This document shows, piece by piece, positions 16,964 to 24,771 of a stretch of 64,000 nucleotides of DNA. Position 1 is the first letter of the stretch. Every line of letters starts with the position of its first letter. The DNA is from Acidobacteriota bacterium. GTDB lineage: Bacteria; Acidobacteriota; UBA6911; RPQK01; JAJDTT01. The notes beneath the pieces were generated by a model. It did not search any database. It saw only the letters and a list, made by a program, of their open reading frames with translations, and was not told the DNA's origin. A program made the position numbers and the translations under genes. The DNA lies in contig JAJDTT010000172.1 of NCBI GenBank assembly GCA_022827025.1, positions 1-64,000 on the forward strand, in the 5' to 3' direction.

Positions 16964-17842
16964 TCAGGGTCCCACCAGTTCGGAGACCACCTGGTCCATG
17001 GTCTCCTGACTCTGGTAGTTGATCAGGCGCCGGACCACCTTTCCGGAAGAATCCAGGAGAAAGAGCGTGGGGAAGACGTTGACGTTTCCGTAGGCCTCGT
17101 GGGCCGCCGGGGTCAGGTGGACGTTGGGAAAGGAGACCCCGTGCTTTTTCAGGTATTCGATGCGTTCCCGGTCGTTCACCGTCAACTCCAGGATCCGGTC
17201 GGCATTGAGGCCCACCACTCGGAGTTGATCGTTTTCGTACCGCTGGTGGAGCGATTCCAGGATGGGCGAAATCCGGGAGCAGGGCGGGCAGCCGGTGAAC
17301 CAGAAATAGAGGAGGGCGTTGGACCCTCTCAAGCTCTCGCTGGACAGCCTCGTGCCCTCCAGGGTCAGCAAATCGAAGCCGGGTGCGGTTTTTCCTTCCC
17401 AGCCGGTGACGCGGACCGGGTTGCCGTGACGTTGCAAAAAGGCCGCCAGGCCTTGCCGGTGAACTCTGGTGATCTCTCCGGCCTGGTCCCGGTCGAACAT
17501 CTTGGGGACCCGGCGATCGATTTCCATGACGGTGAGCAACAGGTCAATGGATTGCACGCCGACGCCGAACCGTTCTCCGATCTGCGCCCGCTTCGGGGGC
17601 TGGCCCGTCCGTTCCAACTCGCTCTCGACGAAGGCGGGGATGCGGAACAGGATCTCGAAGAGCCTCCCGATGAACTCTTTCTCCTCTTTGCCGAAGTGGG
17701 GATCGTTCTGGAGCTGGGAGAAGCTGACGGCGGTTCCCTGGCGAAGCAGGTCCTGGATGGCGTTCAAGACCCGGGTTTCGGTTTGGGAAGGAGCAGCGGG
17801 TCCCAGGGCGAGCAGCAGGATCAGGGGGAGTGAGTTCGTCAT
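16964..17842 (-). CDS. Exported TlpA-like thioredoxin-fold protein
   Basis: 292 residues from the ATG at 17842, with a signal peptide (MTNSLPLILLLALGPAAPSQ). Residues about 20-140 form a helical N-terminal region without clear family. The C-terminal half is a TlpA/ResA-type thioredoxin domain: GKTAPGFDLLTLEG, the redox pair in FTGCPPCSR, and cis-Pro region VFPTLFLLDSSGKVV. It is expected to act in the periplasm in disulfide reduction or redox sensing. The gene lies downstream of the TMEM14-like gene with 26 bases between, probably one transcript. Confidence 0.85.
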   Translation of the reverse strand: MTNSLPLILLLALGPAAPSQTETRVLNAIQDLLRQGTAVSFSQLQNDPHFGKEEKEFIGRLFEILFRIPAFVESELERTGQPPKRAQIGERFGVGVQSIDLLLTVMEIDRRVPKMFDRDQAGEITRVHRQGLAAFLQRHGNPVRVTGWEGKTAPGFDLLTLEGTRLSSESLRGSNALLYFWFTGCPPCSRISPILESLHQRYENDQLRVVGLNADRILELTVNDRERIEYLKKHGVSFPNVHLTPAAHEAYGNVNVFPTLFLLDSSGKVVRRLINYQSQETMDQVVSELVGP

Positions 17843-17868
17843 GGTCACACGTTCCGGGTTCTGAAGAA

Positions 17869-18177
17869 TTACTTGGCTGTCAACAGGATGACGGCGACGA
17901 CGGCCCCGAGGAGGACCAGAAGTCCGGCCGGCATGAAGCGCCGGGTCACATTGAGACGGTAGAGGGACAGTACCGTCAGTCCCAGAACCAGCCACAGCGG
18001 CAGGTCTGCGGGGATCCCGCTTTCGGCGCCTGCGAACAGCGCCGAGAGGATGAGAGCCACTCCAAAGAGAAGGCCCAGGCCGAGGGAGAGCAGGCTGCGG
18101 GCCTTGAGATAGCCCAGCAGCCCTCCCAGGGTCACCAGGGCTCCGTAAATGACGACCGCCGCTTCGGGAAGATTCAT
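17869..18177 (-). CDS. TMEM14-family small membrane protein
   Basis: 102 residues with four hydrophobic helices. The segment GGLLGYLKARSLLSL matches the Gly-rich GGxxGYxKAxSxxSL signature of the TMEM14 family, known from eukaryotic and some bacterial membrane proteins; its role in bacteria is unknown. The start at 18177 leaves 13 bases before the MITE-like element. Confidence 0.75.
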   Translation of the reverse strand: MNLPEAAVVIYGALVTLGGLLGYLKARSLLSLGLGLLFGVALILSALFAGAESGIPADLPLWLVLGLTVLSLYRLNVTRRFMPAGLLVLLGAVVAVILLTAK

Positions 18178-18190
18178 GATTTTCTCCTCA

Positions 18191-18356
18191 CTAGGAGCCT
18201 GCGCGGCAGAAATTAATCTACTGCGAAAGCGTAGAATCGGTCCATATTCGTGCGATTTCTCGGCGAATAGAACAACTATGCACCTCTAAATCGTGAAAAT
18301 CTGGCCTCGATTCTCCACTTTCTCGCTACGATCATTTCTACCGCGCAGACTCCTAG
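18191..18356. mobile_element. MITE-like palindromic element
   Basis: A 166-base element beginning and ending in CTAG. The left end (CTAGGAGCCTGCGCGGCAGA) and the reverse complement of the right end (CTAGGAGTCTGCGCGGTAGA) match at 18 of 20 positions, and the imperfect inverted similarity continues through about 80 bases per arm, so nearly the whole element can fold back on itself. It has no coding capacity. The right end supplies the TAG stop of the TMEM220-like gene. A related 52-base copy lies at 51047-51098. Confidence 0.85.
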
Positions 18357-18697
18357 GCCGCCCGTCCTTTCCTCGCAATTCGCTGATGCCTCGCCAGGAC
18401 CAGGGACCAGACGGCGGTGACCAGGAGGCCGCCCGACTCGCTGAGTTCCTCCTGGCGGTAGTTCAAAGTTCCTTCGGGGAGTGCGGCGCCCACGTAGAGC
18501 GCAGACGCGAGGCACGCGGCCGCGAAGAACTCCACCCAGGGCTCGGGCAGCTTCCTCCCCGTTCGGTGCATCCAGGACCAGAGCGCCGCCAAACCGTAGA
18601 CGGGCATCCAGAAATAGAGGTCGGGATCGTTGTACTGAAGGATCGTGGCGGCGGAATAGAGGATGAGCATCACGCGGCTCACGACCCTCAGCCCCAT
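18353..18697 (-). CDS. TMEM220-family membrane protein
   Basis: 114 residues, four hydrophobic helices, with the LQYNDPDLYFWMPVYG segment diagnostic of the TMEM220 family. Function unknown. Its stop codon TAG (18355-18353) is formed by the CTAG end of the palindromic element, so the C-terminus (HQRIARKGRAA) may have been changed by that insertion. The start is 4 bases after the end of the MoaD-like gene, so they are co-transcribed. Confidence 0.75.
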   Translation of the reverse strand: MGLRVVSRVMLILYSAATILQYNDPDLYFWMPVYGLAALWSWMHRTGRKLPEPWVEFFAAACLASALYVGAALPEGTLNYRQEELSESGGLLVTAVWSLVLARHQRIARKGRAA

Positions 18698-18701
18698 GAC
18701 G

Positions 18702-18971
18702 CTACCGGTTTCCTCCGGCGATGGCCGGCAGAAAATGAACTTCGCTACCGGGCTCCAGGCGGGCTCGAAGACCCTCGGGCGAAATCACGCCGTCGATCGA
18801 AACCGCGACGCCGCTGCGCAGCCGATCGCCCTCGCGGAGACGCTCGCCGATTCCAGGGTACTCCTGGTCCAACTGATCGATGAGTTGTCGAACGGTCTGT
18901 CCGCGAACCTCCACCTGCACCCGTCCATCCGTGAGCTCTCGCATCGGCGGCGGAATCCAGGCTGTGGGCAT
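18702..18971 (-). CDS. MoaD/ThiS-family sulfur-carrier-like protein
   Basis: 89 residues with ubiquitin-like features: GQTVRQLIDQLDQEYPGIGERL, then the motif VSIDGV and the C-terminal LPAIAGG. MoaD and ThiS end in Gly-Gly, which is activated by adenylation; here two residues (Asn-Arg) follow GG, so the protein would need trimming or is not thiocarboxylated. It lies 43 bases after the molybdenum subunit gene, which fits a role in molybdenum cofactor supply or sulfuration for that enzyme. No MoaE or adenylyltransferase is in the window. Confidence 0.8.
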   Translation of the reverse strand: MPTAWIPPPMRELTDGRVQVEVRGQTVRQLIDQLDQEYPGIGERLREGDRLRSGVAVSIDGVISPEGLRARLEPGSEVHFLPAIAGGNR

Positions 18972-19014
18972 GGAACTCTTGTGCGACCCTCCCGGCTCGG
19001 AGCCGGGCGGCGGT

Positions 19015-21312
19015 TCAACCGGAACCGTTTCCTTTTTTCTCCAGGATCGCGTTCAACACCCTGGGCGGGCTCATGGGGAGGTCCCTGAGCCTCAACCCGG
19101 TCGCCTGGTAGACGGCGTTGGCGATGGCGGCCGGCGGCGGCACGATGGGGACCTCTCCGACTCCCCGCACGCCGAAGGGATGTCCCGGATTCGGCACCTC
19201 CACGATCTTGGTGTCGATCATGGGGAGGTCCAGGCTCGTGGGCATCCGGTAGTCCAGAAAGCTGCCGTTCAGGAGATGGCCTTGTTCGTTGTAGACATAT
19301 TCTTCGTTCAGAGCCCAGCCGATGCCCTGGACGGCTCCGCCCTGCATCTGGCCCTCGACGTAGGACGGGTGGATGGCCCGTCCGGCATCCTGGACCACGG
19401 TGAAGCGAAGGATTTCCACCTTTCCGGTGTCCGGGTCCACCTCCACGTCGGCGATCTGGGTACAGAAGGCGCCGCCGACGCCCTTGGGATCGACGGTGGC
19501 CCGGCCCACGATGGGGCCGCCGGTCTCGTCCAGCTTGGCGGCCAACTCGGCGAAGGAAATACTCCGGCCCGATCCGTCGTTGGCCACGTAGTCCCCGTCC
19601 TGGGCCTCCACCTGGTCCTCCGGGATCTCCCAGAGGACGGCCGCGCGGCCGACCATCTGACCCTGAATGTCCTTGGCCGCCTCGTACGCCGCGTAACCGG
19701 TGGAGAAGGTGACCCGGCTGCCGCCGGTCACGTCGGTATAACCGACGGCGTCCGTGTCCGCCACGATGGGCCGGACGCTCTCGGCCGGAATGCCCAGGAC
19801 TTCGGCCATCTGCATGGCCACGGAAGTCCGGGTGCCGCCGATGTCGGTGGAGCCCTCCACCAGGCTCACCCTTCCGTCCGGGTTCACGCTGGCGTGGACG
19901 CTGGATTTGAGTCCCACGTTGAACCAGAAGCCGCTGGCCACGCCGCGGCCGCGGTTGGGTCCTTCCAGGGGAGCCGCGTAGTGCGGGTGTTCGCGGGCGG
20001 CTTCGGTCGTTTCCACACATCCGATCCGCGGCCAGACCGGTCCGTCCACCCGCCGGTCTCCCTCGCGGGAGGCGTTCTTGATGCGGAATTCGATGGGGTC
20101 CATTCCCAGCTTTTCACAAATCTCGTCCACCACCGTCTCGGAGGCGAACTCGGCATGGGTCGCTCCGGGAGCCCGGTAGGCGGATGACTTGGGCTTGTTG
20201 ACCAATACGTCGAAGCCGTCGATGACGCCGTTGGGAAGGTTGTAGGGTGCGAACACGCACATGCAGGCGGCGCCGATGGGCGATCCCGGAAATCCGCCGG
20301 CGTCGAAGGCGGCCCAGAAACTCCCGGCGGTCAAGGTCCCGTCCTTCTTGGCGCCCATCTTGACGCGCATGAACGAAGCCGGCGTCGGGCCGGTCGCCTG
20401 CAGGACCTCCTCCCGGGTCATGAGGATCTTCACCGGCCGGCCGGTGGCCTTGGACAACAACGCCGCCGTGGGCTCCAGGTAGGTGGCGATCTTGCCGCCG
20501 AAGCCGCCGCCGATCTCGGTGGGCACCACCTTCACCTGGGAGATGGGGACCCCCAGGATCTCGGAGGTCTGGGCGCGGCTGGTGAAGGAGCCCTGGGTGC
20601 TCAGCCAGATGGTGAGCTGGCCGTCGGAGTTCCAGAAGGCGGTGCAGTTGTGGGGTTCGATGTATCCCTGGTGCACGGTCTGGGTGGTGAATTCCCTCTC
20701 CACCACGATGTCCGCTTCCGCAAACCCCTGCTCCACGTCACCCAACTCGAAGTGGATATGATCGGCGACGTTGGTCGGTTTGTCCCCGGTGGTCCCGAAG
20801 GACTTGGTGCGGAGGTTCTCGTCCAGCAGCGGCGCCCCGTCCTTCATGGCCTCCATCACGTCCATCACGGGGGGAAGAAGTTCGTATTCCACCTCGATCA
20901 GGCCCGCGGCTTCCTCGGCCAGGTGAGGGTCGGTGGCCGCCACGGCGGCGACGGCGTGTCCCTGGTAAAGAACCTTGTCCCGGGCCAGGACGTTGAGGGA
21001 GAGATGGCGCAAGGGCGCCGACGCCTCCCCCAGGTTGGCGACCTTGTCCCCCGGGTCGGGCAGGTCCTGACCCGTGACCACCGCCTTCACGCCAGGCAGG
21101 GCCAGCGCTTTGCCGGCGTCGATGGAGACGATCCTGGCGTGGGCATGGGGGCTGCGCAGGACGTTGCCGTGCAGCATGCCCGTCAGGTACACGTCGGCGC
21201 CGTACTGGGCTCTTCCGGTGACCTTGTCCACTCCGTCGTGGCGGATGGGACGGGTGCCGATGACCTTGTATTCGGACTGGGTTTCCGGTGCGGTTTTGGT
21301 TGCTGGTGCCAT
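19015..21312 (-). CDS. Xanthine dehydrogenase-family molybdopterin-binding subunit
   Basis: 765 residues, the large catalytic subunit of a molybdenum hydroxylase. The start ATG at 21312 follows GAGGGGGAG. It has the N-terminal aldehyde oxidase a/b-hammerhead domain (TGRAQYGADVYLTGMLHG) and the Mo-binding domain with FGGKIATYLEPTAALLS, SSAYRAPGATHAE and the catalytic Glu in RGVGEVPIVPPPAA. The AYRAPG form is that of XDH/aldehyde-oxidoreductase types; the AYRCSFR active-site loop of CO dehydrogenase is absent, so it is not a form I CO dehydrogenase. Substrate unknown. It ends a FAD-FeS-Mo operon order. Confidence 0.92.
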   Translation of the reverse strand: MAPATKTAPETQSEYKVIGTRPIRHDGVDKVTGRAQYGADVYLTGMLHGNVLRSPHAHARIVSIDAGKALALPGVKAVVTGQDLPDPGDKVANLGEASAPLRHLSLNVLARDKVLYQGHAVAAVAATDPHLAEEAAGLIEVEYELLPPVMDVMEAMKDGAPLLDENLRTKSFGTTGDKPTNVADHIHFELGDVEQGFAEADIVVEREFTTQTVHQGYIEPHNCTAFWNSDGQLTIWLSTQGSFTSRAQTSEILGVPISQVKVVPTEIGGGFGGKIATYLEPTAALLSKATGRPVKILMTREEVLQATGPTPASFMRVKMGAKKDGTLTAGSFWAAFDAGGFPGSPIGAACMCVFAPYNLPNGVIDGFDVLVNKPKSSAYRAPGATHAEFASETVVDEICEKLGMDPIEFRIKNASREGDRRVDGPVWPRIGCVETTEAAREHPHYAAPLEGPNRGRGVASGFWFNVGLKSSVHASVNPDGRVSLVEGSTDIGGTRTSVAMQMAEVLGIPAESVRPIVADTDAVGYTDVTGGSRVTFSTGYAAYEAAKDIQGQMVGRAAVLWEIPEDQVEAQDGDYVANDGSGRSISFAELAAKLDETGGPIVGRATVDPKGVGGAFCTQIADVEVDPDTGKVEILRFTVVQDAGRAIHPSYVEGQMQGGAVQGIGWALNEEYVYNEQGHLLNGSFLDYRMPTSLDLPMIDTKIVEVPNPGHPFGVRGVGEVPIVPPPAAIANAVYQATGLRLRDLPMSPPRVLNAILEKKGNGSG

Positions 21313-21332
21313 CAGTCTTGACTCCCCCTCGG

Positions 21333-21833
21333 TTAACCGTTGCCGTTGGTCGGCCCGGCAGTGTCCAACACGGCTCGAATGATCTTGTCGTAACCTGTGC
21401 AGCGGCAGAGATTTCCCGCCAGCCAAAGGCGAACGTCATGTTCGGAAGGATCGGGATTCCGGTCCAGAAGGGCTTTGGCGGCGATGATGAAGCCGGGCGT
21501 GCAGACGCCGCACTGGAGGGCGGCGTGTTCCAGGAACTTCTGCTGCAAGGGGTGCAGTTCGCCCGATTCCGACGCCAACCCCTCGATAGTGGTGACCTCG
21601 GCGCCCTGAACCTCGCCGGCCATGACCACGCAGGAGTTGACGAGGCGCCCGTCCAGGATGACGTTGCAGGCGCCGCAGTTGCCGTTGTTGCACCCTTCCT
21701 TGCTGCCGGTAAGTTGGAGAATGTCGCGCAGAACCTCCAACAGGCTGTGGCGCGGCTCGCACAGGAACTCGGTGTGTTCGTTGTTGATCCGGGTCTGAAT
21801 ATGTAGCTTTTGATCGGCGGCTGTCACGCTCAT
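21333..21833 (-). CDS. (2Fe-2S)-binding subunit of molybdenum hydroxylase
   Basis: 166 residues. The plant-ferredoxin cluster cysteines appear as GCNNGNCGAC plus a later NSC, and the second [2Fe-2S] site as QCGVCTPGF and NLCRCTGY, the classical pattern of XdhC/CoxS. It passes electrons from the Mo subunit to the FAD subunit. ATG 21833 is chosen over GTG 21842 because GGAG (21847-21844) would be too close to the GTG. It starts 6 bases after the stop of the FAD subunit gene and ends 20 bases before the Mo subunit start. Confidence 0.93.
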   Translation of the reverse strand: MSVTAADQKLHIQTRINNEHTEFLCEPRHSLLEVLRDILQLTGSKEGCNNGNCGACNVILDGRLVNSCVVMAGEVQGAEVTTIEGLASESGELHPLQQKFLEHAALQCGVCTPGFIIAAKALLDRNPDPSEHDVRLWLAGNLCRCTGYDKIIRAVLDTAGPTNGNG

Positions 21834-21838
21834 GAATT

Positions 21839-22714
21839 TCACTCTCCTCTGGCTCGGGCGACGGCCTTCACGAGTGTCCTGCGGGTCAGGACCCCGGACA
21901 AGTGTATCCGCTGCTCGATGGTTCCCCGCATGTCGCTGATGGGGCGGGCCGCATTGCCGGCCGCCGCGGCGGCCTCGTCGATGACGGCGTCCGAGACCGG
22001 CTTCCCCGACAACACCTCGCCGGCTTCCTCCACCAGCAACGGGGTGGGGGCTACCGCACCCAATCCCACGCGGCCGGAGACGAAGGTGTCGCCGGCGTCA
22101 TTCAGCACCACTGACGATCCCGCCCCGACGACGGCGATATCCATTTCGTTTCGCGGGATGAACCGGAGATAGTGCGCTCCCGAGTTGGGGGCAGGGGTCG
22201 GGATCCGCAGGGAGACCAGCAACTCTCCCCGCCCCAGCACGTTGCGGCCGGGCGCGGTGCAGAAGCTTTCCACCGGGACTTCGCGCTGGCCGCCGGGACC
22301 GGCGATCACGCACACGGCCTGGTGTGCGATCAGGGCGGGAATGGTGTCCGCTGCCGGGGAGGAGTTGCAAAGGTTGCCGCCGAAGGAAGCGCGGCTCTGG
22401 ATGGCCGTTCCTCCCACCAGCTCGGCGGCGTCCACCAGCCCCGGGTACAGGGACGCGATCTCGGCGTGCTCGTAGAATTCGCAGCAGGGGACCGCGGCCC
22501 CCAGGAGCAGTCCCTGGTCTGCATCGTGAGTCAGTTGTCTGAGCTGGGGAATCCGCTTGACGTCCACCATCAGGTCCAGGTCGCGATGGCCCTCCCTCAC
22601 TTGGACGATGATGTCGGTTCCCCCGGCCAGAGGGCGGGCGCGGCCGTCGTATTCGGCCAGCAGCGCTGTCGCCTCCTCCAGCGTCTCGGGGCATGCGTAA
22701 CCTAGTGCCTTCAC
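21839..22714 (-). CDS. FAD-binding subunit of molybdenum hydroxylase
   Basis: 291 residues, CoxM/XdhB family. It has PLAGGTDIIVQVR for the FAD pyrophosphate, the second FAD motif GGTAIQSRASFGGNLCNSSPAAD, and the C-terminal CO_deh_flav_C domain. It is the first gene of the operon (FAD, FeS, Mo, MoaD-like, TMEM220), read leftwards. The upstream spacer to the divergent phosphatase gene is 362 bases. Confidence 0.92.
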   Translation of the reverse strand: MKALGYACPETLEEATALLAEYDGRARPLAGGTDIIVQVREGHRDLDLMVDVKRIPQLRQLTHDADQGLLLGAAVPCCEFYEHAEIASLYPGLVDAAELVGGTAIQSRASFGGNLCNSSPAADTIPALIAHQAVCVIAGPGGQREVPVESFCTAPGRNVLGRGELLVSLRIPTPAPNSGAHYLRFIPRNEMDIAVVGAGSSVVLNDAGDTFVSGRVGLGAVAPTPLLVEEAGEVLSGKPVSDAVIDEAAAAAGNAARPISDMRGTIEQRIHLSGVLTRRTLVKAVARARGE

Positions 22715-23076
22715 AGTGTTGTCTTCTCCTCTCGTCTGTGGGGGAACGTCATCCCGTTCGACTACCTGAATCCCGCGTGGTTCGATCCGGAAGGGTCATT
22801 CTACACCGTCGGAGACCCTGGGTGCAGAAGCCCTGCGCACTCCCACTCATATTCGGGAAAAACCTCGGAAAGTCAACTCCAAATCGCCTCCTCGTGGGAT
22901 TCGGGAGATTCCCCGTCGGCCTGTAGGCTTTTGGAATCGAGGCGTGTCTATAATGCGCACGGGACTTCCGCCGGGCAACGATGCCGGAAGGCGGCCGCCC
23001 GGCCCGGTGAAACATCGGCCATACGAACCCGTATCTGACCGATGACCGGTGCGGGCCGCCAAGATGGGAGCAACGG
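22715..23076. other. Divergent intergenic region
   Basis: 362 bases between the molybdenum hydroxylase operon (leftward) and the phosphatase/kinase pair (rightward). A perfect TATAAT lies at 22949-22954 on the plus strand. No other structured element or small gene was recognised. Confidence 0.6.
22926..22954 (+). promoter_or_regulatory. Candidate promoter for the phosphatase-kinase pair
   Basis: A consensus TATAAT -10 box (22949-22954) about 120 bases before the start. The region 17 bases upstream reads GGCTTT, a poor -35 match, so an activator or extended contacts may be needed. Confidence 0.45.
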
Positions 23077-24771
23077 TTGAATTCCGAGAGGGGATTCCTG
23101 CCGTTGGTGATCATGAGAGAAGAGATGGGGGCTCATTACCTGGAATGGCGGCAGGGCGGCCGGCCCCGCCGGATGGCGCTGCGGAAAAAGGAGCTGTTCA
23201 TCGGGCGCAGATCCGATTCGGATATCGTCCTGACCGATCCCTACGTCTCAAGGCGGCATGCCCGGCTGCTACAGCAGCACCGGGTCTACAAGGTCATCGA
23301 TCTGAACAGCACGCACGGGACCTTCGTCAATGGGAACCGCGTCCGGGAACGGGTCCTGGAGGCCGGCGACAAGATCCGGATGGGACCCGGTCCGAGCGAG
23401 TTCAACTACACGGGTCTGGTGGAGCAGGCCGGGAACCGGCCCCTGAACCTGGAGGAGTCGGTCCTGCAGCTTTCTTCGGTGCTTCCCTCCGTTGCGTCGG
23501 CCGCCTCGGAGTTGGAGAAGATCTCCCATATCCTGGATTTCCAATATCAGTGGGGCCGGACCTTTTCGGCGGACCGGATGTTGGGTCAACTGCTGGAGTC
23601 GGCGTTGCGGGTGAGCGGCGCGGAGCGGGGATTTCTGCTGACCCTCACGGGACGGAAGTTCGACTACGTGGTGGGGATGGACCATCGGGGCGAACGCCTC
23701 TCCGAGAGCGAGTTCAGCACCAGCCATACGGTGGTCGAGCAGGTGGCCGAACAAGGGGAGCCGCTGTTGATGACCGAGGGCATCGACCAGCAGTTCGCCG
23801 CCCAGGAGAGTATCGTCAACATGCGGCTTCGAGCCGTGGCCTGCATGCCCTTGAAATGGATCTCCGGCGACGGCGACCGGCCGTCGGTGCGAGGCATCCT
23901 CTACCTGGACAGCCGGAAGGCCATGCACATGCTCAGCGGCCTGGATCAGAAGATCCTGACCCGGCTGGCCCTGGAGGCCTCCAACGTCTTCGAGAAGCTG
24001 GGACTGATCCAGAGCCTGGAGGAGCGCAAGCGGGTCCAGCAGGAACTGGCCCTGGCCCAGGCGACGCAACGCGCTCTGCTTCCCCAGGACCTTCCCCATT
24101 CCCGGTCCTTCAGCGTCCATGCCTCCAGCACGCCCACGCGTTACGTGGGGGGCGACTACTATGACTTTCTCGATCCGGACAGCAATGACCTGACGGGCGT
24201 TCTGGCGGACGTGTCGGGAAAGGGCGTCCCCGCGGCGCTGCTGAGCTCTTTTCTCCAGGGGGTCCTGGAGGTTGGATTCGGTTCCAGCCTGTCCTTGGGG
24301 GAGGCCGTCACCGGAGCCAACAACCACCTCTTCCAGAAGACTCCGAGCAACCGTTTCGTCACCCTCTTCCTCTTCCGGGTCAAAACCTCGGGCGAGGGGG
24401 CGTACGTGAGCGCCGGCCACAATCCCGCGTACGTCTGCCGCGTGTCGAACGGCGGGATCGAGGAGCTCAATCCGTGCGGCATGATCCTGGGCGCCTTTGA
24501 AGACGTCGCCTACGAGTCCGTTGCCTTTCACCTGAACGTCGGCGACATTCTCGTCGTATATTCGGATGGGGTGACCGAGGCCATGGATCCAAACGGGGAA
24601 ATGTTCGGCGAAACGCGCCTCATGGACGTCGTCCGGGAATCGGCGGCGTCCGGCGGGGCCGCTGTCCAGGACGCCATCCTGGCAGCCGTCCGGAGTTTCA
24701 TGGGAAAAGCCTCGGCCTACGACGATCTCACGGTTCTGGTGGTGGAGAGGCTGGACTCCGGAAATGCCTGA
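23077..24771 (+). CDS. FHA-GAF-PP2C (SpoIIE-type) serine phosphatase
   Basis: 564 residues. Domains in order: FHA (about 38-108; FIGRRSDSDIVL, SRRHARLL, NSTHGTFVNGNRV), which binds phosphothreonine; GAF (about 155-325), a ligand or redox sensor; and a SpoIIE/RsbU-type PP2C phosphatase (about 350-562; GGDYYDFL, LADVSGKGVPAALLSS, VVYSDGVTEAM). Such proteins often dephosphorylate anti-sigma factor antagonists or kinase targets. The TTG start at 23077 has GGGAG 6 bases upstream; ATG codons at 23113 and 23125 are alternatives. The stop overlaps the start of the kinase gene by 8 bases. Confidence 0.9.
   Translation: MNSERGFLPLVIMREEMGAHYLEWRQGGRPRRMALRKKELFIGRRSDSDIVLTDPYVSRRHARLLQQHRVYKVIDLNSTHGTFVNGNRVRERVLEAGDKIRMGPGPSEFNYTGLVEQAGNRPLNLEESVLQLSSVLPSVASAASELEKISHILDFQYQWGRTFSADRMLGQLLESALRVSGAERGFLLTLTGRKFDYVVGMDHRGERLSESEFSTSHTVVEQVAEQGEPLLMTEGIDQQFAAQESIVNMRLRAVACMPLKWISGDGDRPSVRGILYLDSRKAMHMLSGLDQKILTRLALEASNVFEKLGLIQSLEERKRVQQELALAQATQRALLPQDLPHSRSFSVHASSTPTRYVGGDYYDFLDPDSNDLTGVLADVSGKGVPAALLSSFLQGVLEVGFGSSLSLGEAVTGANNHLFQKTPSNRFVTLFLFRVKTSGEGAYVSAGHNPAYVCRVSNGGIEELNPCGMILGAFEDVAYESVAFHLNVGDILVVYSDGVTEAMDPNGEMFGETRLMDVVRESAASGGAAVQDAILAAVRSFMGKASAYDDLTVLVVERLDSGNA

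Noticed and set aside
19015-21312. Carbon monoxide dehydrogenase large subunit (coxL)
   Set aside because: The form I CO dehydrogenase loop AYRCSFR is absent; the sequence has AYRAPG.
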